Shown here: positions 1-8,265 of the stretch, piece by piece
Numbering within the stretch: position 1 is the first letter of the stretch
Layout of the letters: each line of letters starts with the position of its first letter
Assembly (NCBI GenBank): GCA_001570385.1
Contig: BBYL01000012.1
Coordinates: 1 to 64,000 of the forward strand
DNA from: Microtetraspora glauca
Lineage (GTDB): Bacteria > Actinomycetota > Actinomycetes > Streptosporangiales > Streptosporangiaceae
DNA length: 64,000 nt
Direction of reading: 5' to 3'
The notes under the pieces: generated by a model
Seen by the model: only the letters and a program-made list of their open reading frames with translations
Told to the model about the DNA's origin: nothing
Databases searched by the model: none
Translations under genes and position numbers: made by a program

Positions 1-1663
1 CCGTCCGCAGCGTTCCTACGGCGATCGGGATGCCGCTCGTGGTGGCGACCGTCCGCAGCGTTCCTACGGTGACCGTCCCCAGCGGTCGTATGGCGATCGG
101 GACGCCGCTCGTAGTGGTGACCGTCCCCAGCGGTCCTATGGCGATCGGGATGCCGCCCGTGGCGGTGACCGTCCGCAGCGTTCCTACGGTGACCGGGATG
201 CCGCCCGTGGTGGTGACCGTCCGCAGCGTTCCTACGGTGATCGGGATGCCGCCCGTGGTGGTGACCGTCCGCAGCGTTCCTACGGTGATCGGGACGCTGC
301 TCGTGGTGGTGACCGTCCCCAGCGGTCCTATGGGGACCGTGATGACCGTGGCGGGCGCCCGGCCCGTGAGGGCGGTGGCTTCGGCGGCCGGTACGGCTCC
401 CGCGACCGGGATGGCGGACCCCGTCCGGCCGGCGAGCGAGGCGGGGACCGCTTCCAGCGCGGCGATGATCGGGGTGGGCGTCCCTTCGGTGACCGGCCGC
501 AGCGTTCGTACGGTGACCGTGATGACCGTGGCGACAGGCCGTTCAGCCGGGAAGGCTCCGGTCCGGGCAGCCGTACGCGATACGGCCAGGAGAACGAGCC
601 CAGGGAACGGGAGAAGCTGCCCGAGCTCGCCCCTGACATCACGCCGGACGAGCTGGACAGTGAGGCGCGTGCCGAGCTGAGGTCGCTGCCGAACGACCTC
701 GCCAATCTGGTGGCCAGCCACCTCGTGGCGGCGGCCCGCGCCCTCGGCGAGGAGGAGCCCGAGCAGGCGTACGAGCACGCGAAGGTGGCCCGTCGGTTCG
801 CTGGCCGGATCGGGGTGGTGCGTGAGGCGGCAGGGATCGCGGCATACCACGCGGGCCAGTACGCCGAGGCGCTCGGTGACCTCCGGGCCGCGCGACGGAT
901 GACGGGTTCGGACGCATACCTGCCGATCATGGCCGACTGCGAGCGTGGACTCGGCCGCCCGGAGCGGGCTCTGGACCTTGTGCGTTCCAAGGAGGCCGAA
1001 CGGCTGGACCGGGCAGGCAAGATCGAGCTGGCCATCGTGGAGTCCGGCGCCCGCCGTGACCTCGGCCAGCACGATGCCGCGGTGATCACGCTGCAGCGTG
1101 TGCCCGAGCTGCGTGACCCGCAGCCCAGGCCGTGGTCGGCCCGGCTCGCGTTCGCATATGCCGACGCGCTGGCCGACGCGGGTCATCAGGGCGCGGCCAC
1201 CGACTGGTTCGCCAAGGCGATGGCGTTCGACGAGGACGGCGCGACCGATGCCGCCGAACGCTACGCCGAGCTGACCGGCGGCGTCATCGAGGATGTCGAG
1301 GAGGACTTCGACGACCTCGACGAGCTGGAGGACGAGCTGGAGGCGGACAAGGACCTCGATGAGGCCCCGGAGCCCGCGGCCGAAGACGAGGACGCGGACG
1401 CGGACGACGAGCGGGTCGAGGACGTCCTCGAGGCTGAGGAGCCCGAGGAGGAGGCTGCCGCCGAGCCCTCGTCGGCCGAGCCCTCCGCCGAGTCCGTGAA
1501 GGTGGCCGACACGGCAGCCGCCGATGCTCCCAAGGAGGAGGTCGGCTCCGAGGAGGAGCAGGCGGCGAAGGGCGATCCGGGGGCGCTGGGGCCGGCTTTC
1601 ATAGAGCCGAACTTCGGTGACGTCCTGGACGGTCCGGAGGATCGGGACAAGCCGGCATCCTGA
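1..1663 (+). CDS. TPR-like protein with N-terminal Arg/Gly repeats and acidic tail (5' partial)
   Basis: The reading frame beginning at base 2 is open from the window edge to a TGA at 1663, so the true start lies upstream. Three parts are visible. Bases 2-640 encode a low-complexity basic region built on RPQRSYGDRDAARGGD repeats followed by RGG/GGR-rich sequence. Bases about 690-1290 encode helical TPR-like repeats (for example YEHAKVARRFAGR, AAYHAGQYAEALGDL). Bases about 1290-1600 encode a strongly acidic Glu/Asp tail. The position two genes upstream of a HAD phosphatase and tlyA-nadK-recN matches mycobacterial Rv1691, annotated as a TPR protein. Its function is unknown; protein or RNA scaffolding is a guess from composition. 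A GTG at 710 could be taken as a start, but the uninterrupted repeat-coding frame upstream argues that it is internal. Confidence 0.85.
   Translation, partial: RPQRSYGDRDAARGGDRPQRSYGDRPQRSYGDRDAARSGDRPQRSYGDRDAARGGDRPQRSYGDRDAARGGDRPQRSYGDRDAARGGDRPQRSYGDRDAARGGDRPQRSYGDRDDRGGRPAREGGGFGGRYGSRDRDGGPRPAGERGGDRFQRGDDRGGRPFGDRPQRSYGDRDDRGDRPFSREGSGPGSRTRYGQENEPREREKLPELAPDITPDELDSEARAELRSLPNDLANLVASHLVAAARALGEEEPEQAYEHAKVARRFAGRIGVVREAAGIAAYHAGQYAEALGDLRAARRMTGSDAYLPIMADCERGLGRPERALDLVRSKEAERLDRAGKIELAIVESGARRDLGQHDAAVITLQRVPELRDPQPRPWSARLAFAYADALADAGHQGAATDWFAKAMAFDEDGATDAAERYAELTGGVIEDVEEDFDDLDELEDELEADKDLDEAPEPAAEDEDADADDERVEDVLEAEEPEEEAAAEPSSAEPSAESVKVADTAAADAPKEEVGSEEEQAAKGDPGALGPAFIEPNFGDVLDGPEDRDKPAS
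2..313 (+). repeat. In-frame 48-nt tandem repeats coding a 16-residue motif
   Basis: Six full 48-nt units lie at 2-49, 74-121, 122-169, 170-217, 218-265 and 266-313, with one half unit of 24 nt at 50-73. Each full unit encodes RPQRSYGDRDAARGGD, with one Gly to Ser change in the 74-121 unit. A further degenerate unit begins at 314. All steps are multiples of 24 nt, so the frame is kept. The units differ mostly at third codon positions (ccg/ccc, cgt/cgg, tac/tat, ggt/ggc). Some neighbours (218-265 and 266-313) are nearly identical, which suggests recent slippage or recombination. Confidence 0.9.
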
Positions 1664-1676
1664 TCAGTACGGCGAA

Positions 1677-1720
1677 GGGCGGCGCCATCAGGTGATCACA
1701 CCTGATGGCGCCGCCCTTTT
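1677..1720. terminator. Perfect 18-bp hairpin terminator between convergent genes
   Basis: The arms 1677-1694 and 1699-1716 are exact reverse complements around the loop ATCA, and a TTTT run follows at 1717-1720. It sits between the end of the TPR gene at 1663 and the end of the minus-strand hydrolase at 1805, so it probably serves the plus-strand gene and may also stop transcription from the other side. Confidence 0.9.
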
Positions 1721-1804
1721 CGTGCGGACCTGCTGGGAGATGTGTCGCCACGTCACATCGCCGCGTGGAGAGGCCCGTCGCCCGGCTTGTGCGGCCGGGC
1801 GGCG

Positions 1805-2737
1805 TCAGCCGGCCGTACGCTCGAGCCAGTGCAGGATGCCCGCGACGTTGGACGGCGCGCCGCTCAGCAGCTCGAACTGCTCGGCGGTCGTCTCGTCACC
1901 TTGGAGGGCCACGTACCGCTCACGCGTCCGATCACGGACCATGGCGACCGCGTGGTCAAGATCGAGTCCCTCCGAGTGGGCCTGCCGGGTCAGGTCCACC
2001 CAGACGCGCAGCTCCTCAGCGGACCTTTCCAGGGTCTCCGTGACATTCGCGACCGGACCGTAGTGGCTGAACAGCAGCCGCTGCGGACCGAGCGCCTCGA
2101 ACAGGGCGATCGAGTCGAGCGCCACCCCGAGGTCGAAGTCCGGCGGCGGCGTGGCCGGGCGCAGGTCGCCGGTCTCAGGCAGGTAGACGCCGGCGGCGTC
2201 ACCCACGTACAGGTCTCCGCTCAGCGAGTCGAGCAGCCCGACATGGTGCTTGGCGTGGCCGGGTGAATAGTGGCTCGACAGCGTCCTCCCGTTGCCCAGG
2301 TCGATGCTGCCGGTGTCGCCGAGCGCGCGGATCCGGGCGGCGTCGGTGGGGGCCAGCGCACCGAACAGGACGTCGAGCTTGTCACCCCACACCATCTTGG
2401 CGCTGGCCATGAGCCGGGACGGGTCGGCGAGGTGCCGGGCGCCCTTCTCGTGGACGACGATCTCGGCCGAGGGGTAGTAGCCCGCGATGTCGCCGACACC
2501 GCCGGCATGGTCGAGGTGAATGTGCGTCACGACCACGGTCGCCAGGTCGGCGGGTCCGACGCCGAGCGACGTCAGCGCATCCCTGACGATGGGCGCGGAC
2601 GTGGACGTCCCGGTCTCGACCAGGCATGGCCGATCACCAAGGATCAGGTAGCCGGCCGTGATGCCGGAGTATCCGGCCATCCTCGTGTCGATCTCGTAGA
2701 CGTCACCGCCGAGCGGTGTCACGTTGTCCACAGTCAC
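1805..2737 (-). CDS. MBL-fold metallo-hydrolase
   Basis: This is a metallo-beta-lactamase-fold hydrolase of about 310 residues. The signature HIHLDHAG is present about a quarter of the way in, followed by downstream metal ligands in SPGHAKHH, VGDAAG and FSHYGP, the order expected for a glyoxalase II-like binuclear metal site. The substrate cannot be read from the sequence. The GTG at 2737 is chosen because a GGGGA element lies about 7 nt upstream; an in-frame TTG at 2767 would add ten residues but has no clear ribosome binding site. The gene is convergent with the TPR gene and divergent from the SSB-like gene at 2823, with an 85-nt gap that may hold both promoters. Confidence 0.85.
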   Translation of the reverse strand: MTVDNVTPLGGDVYEIDTRMAGYSGITAGYLILGDRPCLVETGTSTSAPIVRDALTSLGVGPADLATVVVTHIHLDHAGGVGDIAGYYPSAEIVVHEKGARHLADPSRLMASAKMVWGDKLDVLFGALAPTDAARIRALGDTGSIDLGNGRTLSSHYSPGHAKHHVGLLDSLSGDLYVGDAAGVYLPETGDLRPATPPPDFDLGVALDSIALFEALGPQRLLFSHYGPVANVTETLERSAEELRVWVDLTRQAHSEGLDLDHAVAMVRDRTRERYVALQGDETTAEQFELLSGAPSNVAGILHWLERTAG

Positions 2738-2822
2738 CCCACTATCCCCAGAATCTCGTTCGGGCAAAGCTCCTTCAGCCTAGTGAACGACAGTGGTCTC
2801 TCGACGAGAGGGGAGAGACCAC

Positions 2823-3392
2823 ATGCATCTGAACTCCGTGGTGCTGCGGGGCCGGCTGTCGATGGAGGCCGAGGACCGGGCGTTGCCCAGCGGCGTCGTG
2901 CTCACTCGCTGGCGGCTCGCGGTCCGCAGGCCCGAGGAACGTCCCGGTCACCGGCGTGCCGACGGCATCGAGTGTGCCACGTTCGATGATGACGTTCGCG
3001 CGGTTGTGTCCGCCTGGCGGCTCGACGATGTGGTCGAGGTAGAGGGGGCCGTGCGCCGCCGCTGGTGGCGCGGGGGAAGCCGCTATGAGATCGAGGTCCG
3101 TACGGCTCGCCGGATCGAGGGCCGCCGATCTTCCCAGAGGTCACGCGCTCCGGCGGTCCGGTCAGCACAGGGCGAGGAGACCGCTGAGATAGATCATCCG
3201 TCTGCCGCGTCACCGACCGCCGTGCCTCCGCTCGTCACGACGGCCTCGGCTGTGTTGCCGTCATCCGATTCGACATCGCCAGCCGCGTTTCGGCCCGTGT
3301 TCACACCACCGGTGGTGGCCACGACCGCCATGGAGGGCGGTGGCGCTGAGGCCGAGCGGTGCGCCGGCCCATTGGATCAGCCGATCGGGTGA
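2823..3392 (+). CDS. SSB-like single-stranded DNA-binding (OB-fold) protein
   Basis: The first 100 or so residues follow the bacterial SSB OB-fold pattern: LNSVVLRGRL at the N terminus, LTRWRLAVRR, IECATFDDDV and WRLDDVVEVEGAVRRRWW. The remaining 80 residues are a Pro/Ala/Ser/Thr-rich disordered tail that does not end in the acidic tip typical of housekeeping SSB, so this is probably a paralogue rather than the replication SSB. At 189 residues its length fits the family. The ATG at 2823 is preceded by a purine-rich GAGAGGGGAGAG at 2806-2817. It is convergent with the DUF1015 gene, only 18 nt away. Confidence 0.75.
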   Translation: MHLNSVVLRGRLSMEAEDRALPSGVVLTRWRLAVRRPEERPGHRRADGIECATFDDDVRAVVSAWRLDDVVEVEGAVRRRWWRGGSRYEIEVRTARRIEGRRSSQRSRAPAVRSAQGEETAEIDHPSAASPTAVPPLVTTASAVLPSSDSTSPAAFRPVFTPPVVATTAMEGGGAEAERCAGPLDQPIG

Positions 3393-3410
3393 GCCGCGTC
3401 GTCGGTGGGA

Positions 3411-4646
3411 TCACTCCGCGGCGAAGATCCGCATCACGAGACCGGTGCGTGGCTTAGGGCTGAACGAGGTCGACTTCCGGGGGACGCGCTCCCCCTGTGC
3501 GGCCACGGCCAGTGCGTCCTCGGTCGCCAGCGGGTTGAGCAGGACGGCGGTCCCCGAGAGCTGCCGCGCGAGCCGTACGGCGGCGTAGGGGTCGTGATGC
3601 ACCACCAGCACCCGGCGCTCGTCGTCCGGGATGCCCCACACCTTCGGCAGCAGGAACTCGGTGAGGATCGAGGTGTCCATGGCCCGCCAGCGGGCGGAGC
3701 GATCGGGAGGCATGGCGTGCTCGACCTGGAGCGGATCAGGACTGGTGAGGAGATGCGACGGGCCGTCTCCGGCGAGCACGAACGCGGGTCCCGTGGCGGT
3801 GGCGAGCCCGGAGAGCGCGTCCTCGAGCGAGACGAACTCCTGCACCTGCCAGGCCCCCTTCGCTCGTGCTGCGGCCTCCGACAGGGGAAGGTCGGGGATG
3901 ACCCGGTGAATCGCCTTCAGGTCCGGGGGATATGCCGTGGAGTCGACCAGCAGAGCGAGCCCGTAGTCCCATGGGCCGGACTCCTCACGATCCTCGCGCA
4001 GCTTCTGGTACGTGGCATAGCGGTGATGCCCGTCGGCGATGAGCGCCTGCCGGTTCCGCAGGTCCTCGCCGACGGCGGCGATCTCCACCGGGTCGGTGAT
4101 CCCCCAGAGGCGATGGCGGAAGCCGTCGCCGGTCTGGACGTCGAGGAGCGGGACGCGCAGCGAGGCCACCTCGTCCACCAGCCGGGAGGCCGTTCCCCCG
4201 CCTTCGTACAGCAGGAAGATCGGTTCGAGATTGGCCTCCGTCGTCCGCATCAGCGCCAGGCGGTCGGCGACCGGGCCCGGCATGACGTCCTCGTGCGGCA
4301 GCACGGCGGGAGAACCGACCTCCACCGCGCCGATCAGGCCCCGCTGCAGGACGCCGGGCGCGCTCTGCTCGTACACGTAGAGCGCGGGCAGGGGGTCCAC
4401 GGTGAGCACTCCGGACGTCATCCACGCGTTCAGCTCGGCGCGCGCGTCCGTGTAGTGGCTCGCCCCGGGAAGGATCAGGCGCACCACGTTGTTGGGGTGG
4501 GAGTCCAGCAGATCCTGGACGTCCTCGGGGGAGACGAGGTCGTACGGCGGCGAGGTCACCGCAGCGAGATCGTCCACCGTGAACCGCACGCCGCGGAACG
4601 GACGCAGCACCAGTGCCGGCCGTTCAGAAGTCTCCATACCGGGCAT
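3411..4646 (-). CDS. DUF1015 family protein
   Basis: The protein of about 411 residues shows hallmark stretches of the DUF1015 (YbbC-like) family: LRPFRGVRF near the start, SPPYDLVSPE, HPNNVVRLILPG, LIADGHHRYATY in the middle and NPLATEDALAVA near the end. The family has no firmly assigned reaction; the conserved ADGHHRY block suggests a catalytic or ligand site. ATG codons at 4646 and 4637 are both possible and neither has a good ribosome binding site, so the transcript may be leaderless. The gene is divergent from the small TPR gene at 4725. Confidence 0.85.
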   Translation of the reverse strand: MPGMETSERPALVLRPFRGVRFTVDDLAAVTSPPYDLVSPEDVQDLLDSHPNNVVRLILPGASHYTDARAELNAWMTSGVLTVDPLPALYVYEQSAPGVLQRGLIGAVEVGSPAVLPHEDVMPGPVADRLALMRTTEANLEPIFLLYEGGGTASRLVDEVASLRVPLLDVQTGDGFRHRLWGITDPVEIAAVGEDLRNRQALIADGHHRYATYQKLREDREESGPWDYGLALLVDSTAYPPDLKAIHRVIPDLPLSEAAARAKGAWQVQEFVSLEDALSGLATATGPAFVLAGDGPSHLLTSPDPLQVEHAMPPDRSARWRAMDTSILTEFLLPKVWGIPDDERRVLVVHHDPYAAVRLARQLSGTAVLLNPLATEDALAVAAQGERVPRKSTSFSPKPRTGLVMRIFAAE

Positions 4647-4724
4647 GTTGCCATAAATGCCCGGTCTTCCCGAGGCTGCGGTGGCCGGTTGGTCAGGAAA
4701 TCGCATTGCAGGAGGCCCCACAGA

Positions 4725-5147
4725 ATGATCCAGGGACGACATGGACCATCGGATTACCAGCAGGACGGCCCAGCCGGGGGTGTTTACGAATGGTTCCAGC
4801 GTGGCGTCAAGTTGTTGGAAGAGGGTAGCCCCGCCGCCGCGGCGGCGCTCCTGGAACGGGCGGCTCAGGCGGAACCGGAGTCGCGCAGCATCCGAGAGGC
4901 GCTGGCCCGGGCACAGTTCAACTCCCGCAGGTACGCCGACGCGGCGGGTAGCTTCCGCTGGATCGTGGACGCCAACCCCGCCGAGGACTACGCCTACTAC
5001 GGACTCGGCATGGCGCTGTGGCGCACCGGCGACATCGAGGCCGCCCAGGAGCCGCTGGCCGTGGCCGTGGCCATGCGCCCGGATCTCCGGCACTACGTCT
5101 CCGCGCTGACCCAGGTGCGCGCCACCCTCCGGGCGAGGCAGGTATGA
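4725..5147 (+). CDS. Small TPR protein
   Basis: This 140-residue protein is nearly all tetratricopeptide-like helices: YEWFQRGVKLLEEG, AAALLERAAQAEPES, AQFNSRRYADAAGSFRWIV and YAYYGLGMALWRTGDIEAA. It has no signal peptide or membrane segment, so a soluble adaptor role is likely; the partner is unknown. A GGAGG at 4711-4715 lies 9 nt before the ATG. Its stop overlaps the start of the HAD phosphatase gene (ATGA at 5144-5147), so the two are translationally coupled. Confidence 0.85.
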   Translation: MIQGRHGPSDYQQDGPAGGVYEWFQRGVKLLEEGSPAAAAALLERAAQAEPESRSIREALARAQFNSRRYADAAGSFRWIVDANPAEDYAYYGLGMALWRTGDIEAAQEPLAVAVAMRPDLRHYVSALTQVRATLRARQV

Positions 5148-6154
5148 GCCCCCACGCGAACGCCGCGGCCCTGATCGAGGGCTATGACACTCTCCTGCTC
5201 GACCTGGACGGCGTGGTCTACCTGGGTAGGCACGCCGTCCCTGGTGCTCCCGAAGCCCTGGCCGCGGCGCAGGACCGCGGGGTACGACTCGCCTTCGTCA
5301 CCAACAACGCCTCTCGAACGCCGGGCGCGATCGCCGCCCATCTGAGCGGCCTGGGCATTCCGGCGGCCCCCGAGGACGTCGTGACCTCCGCCCAGGCGGC
5401 CGCCCGGCTGGTGGCCGAGCGGTTCCCACCCGGGTCCCCCGTGCTCGTCGTCGGCGGCATGGGCCTGCGCACGGCGGTGCGGGCGTGCGGCCTGCGTCCC
5501 GTGACCACCGCGCTCGACGGTCCCGTCGCCGTCGTGCAGGGCATCTGGGACGCCATGTCGTACGGCCTGCTCTGCGAGGGCACGCTGGCCGTACGCGCTG
5601 GAGCCTGGTTCGTCGCGGCCAACGCGGACACCACCATGCCCACGAACCGCGGCGAACTGCCGGGCAACGGCTCGATGAGCAGGGTGATCGCCACCGCCAC
5701 CGGGGTGGAACCGGTCGTCGCGGGCAAGCCCGAGCCGCCGCTGCACCGCGAGTCGATGATCCGTACGCGGGCGGAGCGGCCGCTGATCGTCGGCGACCGG
5801 CTCGACACCGACATCGAGGGCGCGACCCGGGCGGGCGTGGACAGCCTGCTCGTCCTCACCGGGGTGGCCGGGCCGCTGGACCTGCTCACCGCGACGCCGC
5901 GGCACCGGCCCGCGCACCTGGCGACGGACCTGTCCGGCCTGCTCGAACCCCCCGCGCGCGTACGGCGTGGGCCGGACGGCTGGGAGTGCGGCGGGTGGAC
6001 GGCCCGCTGGGAGGGCGGCCGGCTCGGCCTGTCCGGCGCCGGAGACCCGATGAGCGGGCTGCGTGCGGCATGCGCGGCGGCATGGGAGGCCGCCGGTGAC
6101 GGCCGGGCGGACGAGGACGCGGTGAAGCCCGTTCTCGCGGCTCTCGATCTCTAG
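5144..6154 (+). CDS. HAD-IIA phosphatase (glycerol-3-phosphate phosphatase-like)
   Basis: This is a HAD superfamily phosphatase of subclass IIA (NagD/PGP type). Motif I is LLDLDGVVYLG near residue 23, motif II is FVTNNASRTP, the motif III lysine is in VAGKPEPP, and motif IV is IVGDRLDTDIEGA. The motif I aspartates are the nucleophile and acid/base. At 336 residues it carries an extra C-terminal segment of about 75 residues beyond the HAD core. Its context, two genes before tlyA-nadK-recN, matches mycobacterial Rv1692, which acts on glycerol 3-phosphate; the same substrate is inferred here. It starts inside the stop of the TPR gene. Confidence 0.88.
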   Translation: MSPHANAAALIEGYDTLLLDLDGVVYLGRHAVPGAPEALAAAQDRGVRLAFVTNNASRTPGAIAAHLSGLGIPAAPEDVVTSAQAAARLVAERFPPGSPVLVVGGMGLRTAVRACGLRPVTTALDGPVAVVQGIWDAMSYGLLCEGTLAVRAGAWFVAANADTTMPTNRGELPGNGSMSRVIATATGVEPVVAGKPEPPLHRESMIRTRAERPLIVGDRLDTDIEGATRAGVDSLLVLTGVAGPLDLLTATPRHRPAHLATDLSGLLEPPARVRRGPDGWECGGWTARWEGGRLGLSGAGDPMSGLRAACAAAWEAAGDGRADEDAVKPVLAALDL

Positions 6155-6232
6155 GGACGCACGCCGTCCGTCACCGCTGCGGATCCGGATGGCGCACCGG
6201 GGAAATCAAGGAGGGAGACTCGCGGGGAGATG

Positions 6233-6580
6233 TCAGAGGAGCTTGCGGAGCCGCAGCAGGTCCCCGAGGCTGGCGTCGATCTTGACCCGGCCGCCGAAGA
6301 GAGCACGGCCCATGTCGAGCTCGCCGTTGACCATGGAGATCAGATCCGCGCTGGCGATCGTGATCTTCACTTCGGTGGGCCGGCCGTCCTGAGGAGGAGC
6401 GTCCGTGAACGGGTCGAGCCCGGCGCGGTGGATCCGGCCGTAGAAGGTCATGCCGAGGTCGGAGATGTGGCAGGCGAGCCTGCGTTCGACCACATGCCTG
6501 GCACGGTCCTCCGCGCTGATCTCGTCGAAATGCTCGACGAGCTTCTCGAGCGCCGCCCGGCATTCCTCGACGGTCGCCAT
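6233..6580 (-). CDS. SCP2 sterol-binding domain protein
   Basis: This is a 115-residue single-domain protein with the SCP-2 fold pattern: CHISDLGMTFYGRIH, VKITIASADLISMVNGELDMGRAL and a final VKIDASLGDLLRLRKLL. SCP2 domains form a hydrophobic tunnel that binds lipids or acyl groups; the ligand is not predictable. A GAGAGG about 7 nt upstream supports the ATG at 6580. It faces the HAD gene convergently with a 78-nt gap, and its start is divergent from the small ORF at 6700. Confidence 0.85.
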   Translation of the reverse strand: MATVEECRAALEKLVEHFDEISAEDRARHVVERRLACHISDLGMTFYGRIHRAGLDPFTDAPPQDGRPTEVKITIASADLISMVNGELDMGRALFGGRVKIDASLGDLLRLRKLL

Positions 6581-6699
6581 GCGTATGCCTCTCTTCCCGC
6601 GGCCGGTCAGATGCCTCTGTACCTACGGACGGTAGCGTTCCTCATGAGTACTGCGCGAAATCTGACACGTACCGGCGTATCAGCGACAAGGGGGGCCGC

Positions 6700-7029
6700 A
6701 TGGTGTTCGAGGCCCTGCCAGGGTACGTCCCACGGGAGAATGCCCTGACCACGGCCACCCCGCCGGCACGGCTCGCCGGACGCCGGGTGGAGCCGGTGGC
6801 GCCCTCTCCCGGACCACGCTCGACGGCCGGCGCGGTCCGCGCTCCGGAACCGCGCGGTGCGGAACGCCCAACGCGAAGCCGTCCCGTTCCGATTCCGCTA
6901 CCGTCGAGACGGCGAGCGTCACGTGTGGCCGCCGGCGCGGCGTCGACCCGTGCGGCCGCGATGACGGACGGGGAACCATCCAGCACGACGAGGACCACGG
7001 ATGCCGGGTCCACCGGAGGGGACGAATGA
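6700..7029 (+). CDS. Hypothetical protein, Pro/Arg/Ala-rich
   Basis: This is a possible 109-residue protein with no recognisable domain. It begins MVFEALPGYVPRENALT and becomes low-complexity Pro/Arg/Thr. Support for coding: an AAGGGGGG element lies 4-6 nt before the ATG, and its TGA overlaps the ATG of the next gene (ATGA, 7026-7029), a coupling seen repeatedly in this cluster. Against it: codon use in the middle (cga, cta, att, gtt) is less biased than in neighbouring genes. It may be a fast-evolving leader or a small real protein. Confidence 0.45.
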   Translation: MVFEALPGYVPRENALTTATPPARLAGRRVEPVAPSPGPRSTAGAVRAPEPRGAERPTRSRPVPIPLPSRRRASRVAAGAASTRAAAMTDGEPSSTTRTTDAGSTGGDE

Positions 7030-7382
7030 CCGAGAGCGGCGCCGAGCCAGCGGCGGGGCTGCGGTTCCTGCGGGGCGTCTCTGCAGCGCACGAGTCCCGG
7101 CAGGAACCTCGGCAGGACGCGCGGCAGGCGGATCGGGACGCGGTGGACGCGGTGGAGTACGTGCCCGGGCCGGACACCCTGCGGGGGATCCGGCAGGAGC
7201 CCCGGCCCGTACCGCAGGCGCCACGCGGAGGCGAGGAGGCCGTCCAGGGGGCGCTGTCCGCGCTCCGCAGGCTCGGCGACCTGCCCGTCGCCGCGCACGT
7301 CGGCGTGTTCGAGGAGGCGCTGACCTGCCTGGAGAGCGCGCTCGCGTCCGTGGACGAGCCCGCGGGAGAGCCGCGCAGGTGA
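7026..7382 (+). CDS. Conserved small protein upstream of tlyA (Rv1693-like)
   Basis: This is a 118-residue protein. The first 70 residues are polar and rich in Arg/Gln/Pro. The last 45 contain a conserved helical segment (ALSALRRLGDLPVAAHVGVFEEALTCLESALASVD), a pattern I associate with the short ORF that precedes tlyA in many actinobacteria (Rv1693 in Mycobacterium tuberculosis). No catalytic motif is visible. The ATG overlaps the preceding stop, and tlyA follows after about 70 nt. The function is unknown; the conserved position suggests a role linked to the tlyA-nadK-recN operon. Confidence 0.65.
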   Translation: MTESGAEPAAGLRFLRGVSAAHESRQEPRQDARQADRDAVDAVEYVPGPDTLRGIRQEPRPVPQAPRGGEEAVQGALSALRRLGDLPVAAHVGVFEEALTCLESALASVDEPAGEPRR

Positions 7383-7455
7383 ACCGCCGACCAGAGGGCG
7401 CGCTGTCCGCGCCACATGCCATGTCCCGTCCGGCGGCGGACCGCGGGTGGGGCCG

Positions 7456-8265
7456 ATGAAGCGGATACGGCTGGACAGCGAACTCGTCCGCCGCGGGCTG
7501 GCCCGGTCCCGGGAGCAGGCGGCGCAGCTCATCGAGGCGGGCCGCGTCACGGTGGGTGGGCGCACCGCGGCCAAGGCGGCGACCCAGGTGGACACCGCCG
7601 CCGCGATCGTGGTGGCCGAGGACGCCACGGGGCCCGACTACGTCTCACGCGGCGCGCACAAGCTGCTCGGTGCCCTGAGCGCCTTCGAGGGGCTCAAGGT
7701 CGAAGGCCGCCGCTGCCTGGACGCGGGCGCGTCCACCGGCGGATTCACCGACGTGCTGCTCCGGCACGGCGCCGCGCACGTCCTGGCGGTCGACGTCGGG
7801 TACGGCCAGCTCGCCTGGTCGCTGCGCACCGATGAACGCGTCACCGTGATGGAACGCGTCAACGTCCGCGATCTGACGCCCGACATGGTGGGAGAGCCGC
7901 CGACCCTGATCGTGGGCGACCTGTCGTTCATCTCGCTCCGCCTGGTACTGCCGGCGCTGGCCGCCTGCGCGGCGGAGGTGGCCGAGTTCGCGATGCTGGT
8001 CAAGCCGCAGTTCGAGGTGGGGAAGGACCGGGTGGGAGCGGGCGGCGTGGTCCGCGACCCCGCGCTGCGCGCCGGAGCCGTACGCGACGTCGCGACGGCC
8101 GCCGGAGGGCTGGGCCTGGTCGTGAAGGGCGTGACCGCGAGCCCCCTGCCGGGCCCGTCGGGCAACGTCGAGTACGTCCTCTGGCTCGGGAAGGGGCCGG
8201 GGCACGAGCCGGTCGCCGACCTGGACGAGGCCATCGAGCGGGCAGTGGCGGAAGGGCCGCGGTGA
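7456..8265 (+). CDS. tlyA: TlyA rRNA 2'-O-methyltransferase
   Basis: TlyA methylates ribose 2'-OH groups of 16S and 23S rRNA cytidines and underlies capreomycin sensitivity in mycobacteria. Residues 1-60 form an S4 RNA-binding domain (LDSELVRRGLARSREQA, EAGRVTVGG). The FtsJ-like methyltransferase follows, with the SAM loop LDAGASTGGFTDV at 88-100. The catalytic K-D-K-E set is visible as the lysine in SRGAHKL, the aspartate in VGDLSFIS, the lysine in LVKPQFEVG and the glutamate in NVEYVLW. At 269 residues the length is typical. The ATG at 7456 is used; a GTG at 7447 would add three residues. The stop overlaps the nadK start. Confidence 0.95.
   Translation: MKRIRLDSELVRRGLARSREQAAQLIEAGRVTVGGRTAAKAATQVDTAAAIVVAEDATGPDYVSRGAHKLLGALSAFEGLKVEGRRCLDAGASTGGFTDVLLRHGAAHVLAVDVGYGQLAWSLRTDERVTVMERVNVRDLTPDMVGEPPTLIVGDLSFISLRLVLPALAACAAEVAEFAMLVKPQFEVGKDRVGAGGVVRDPALRAGAVRDVATAAGGLGLVVKGVTASPLPGPSGNVEYVLWLGKGPGHEPVADLDEAIERAVAEGPR

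Noticed and set aside
2..313. Regular repeats resembling a CRISPR array
   Set aside because: The repeats are directly adjacent without unique spacers, keep one reading frame and encode a 16-residue protein repeat.
3405..4700. Plus-strand frame antisense to the DUF1015 gene
   Set aside because: The DUF1015 motifs on the minus strand are unmistakable; the opposite frame is a GC-driven shadow.
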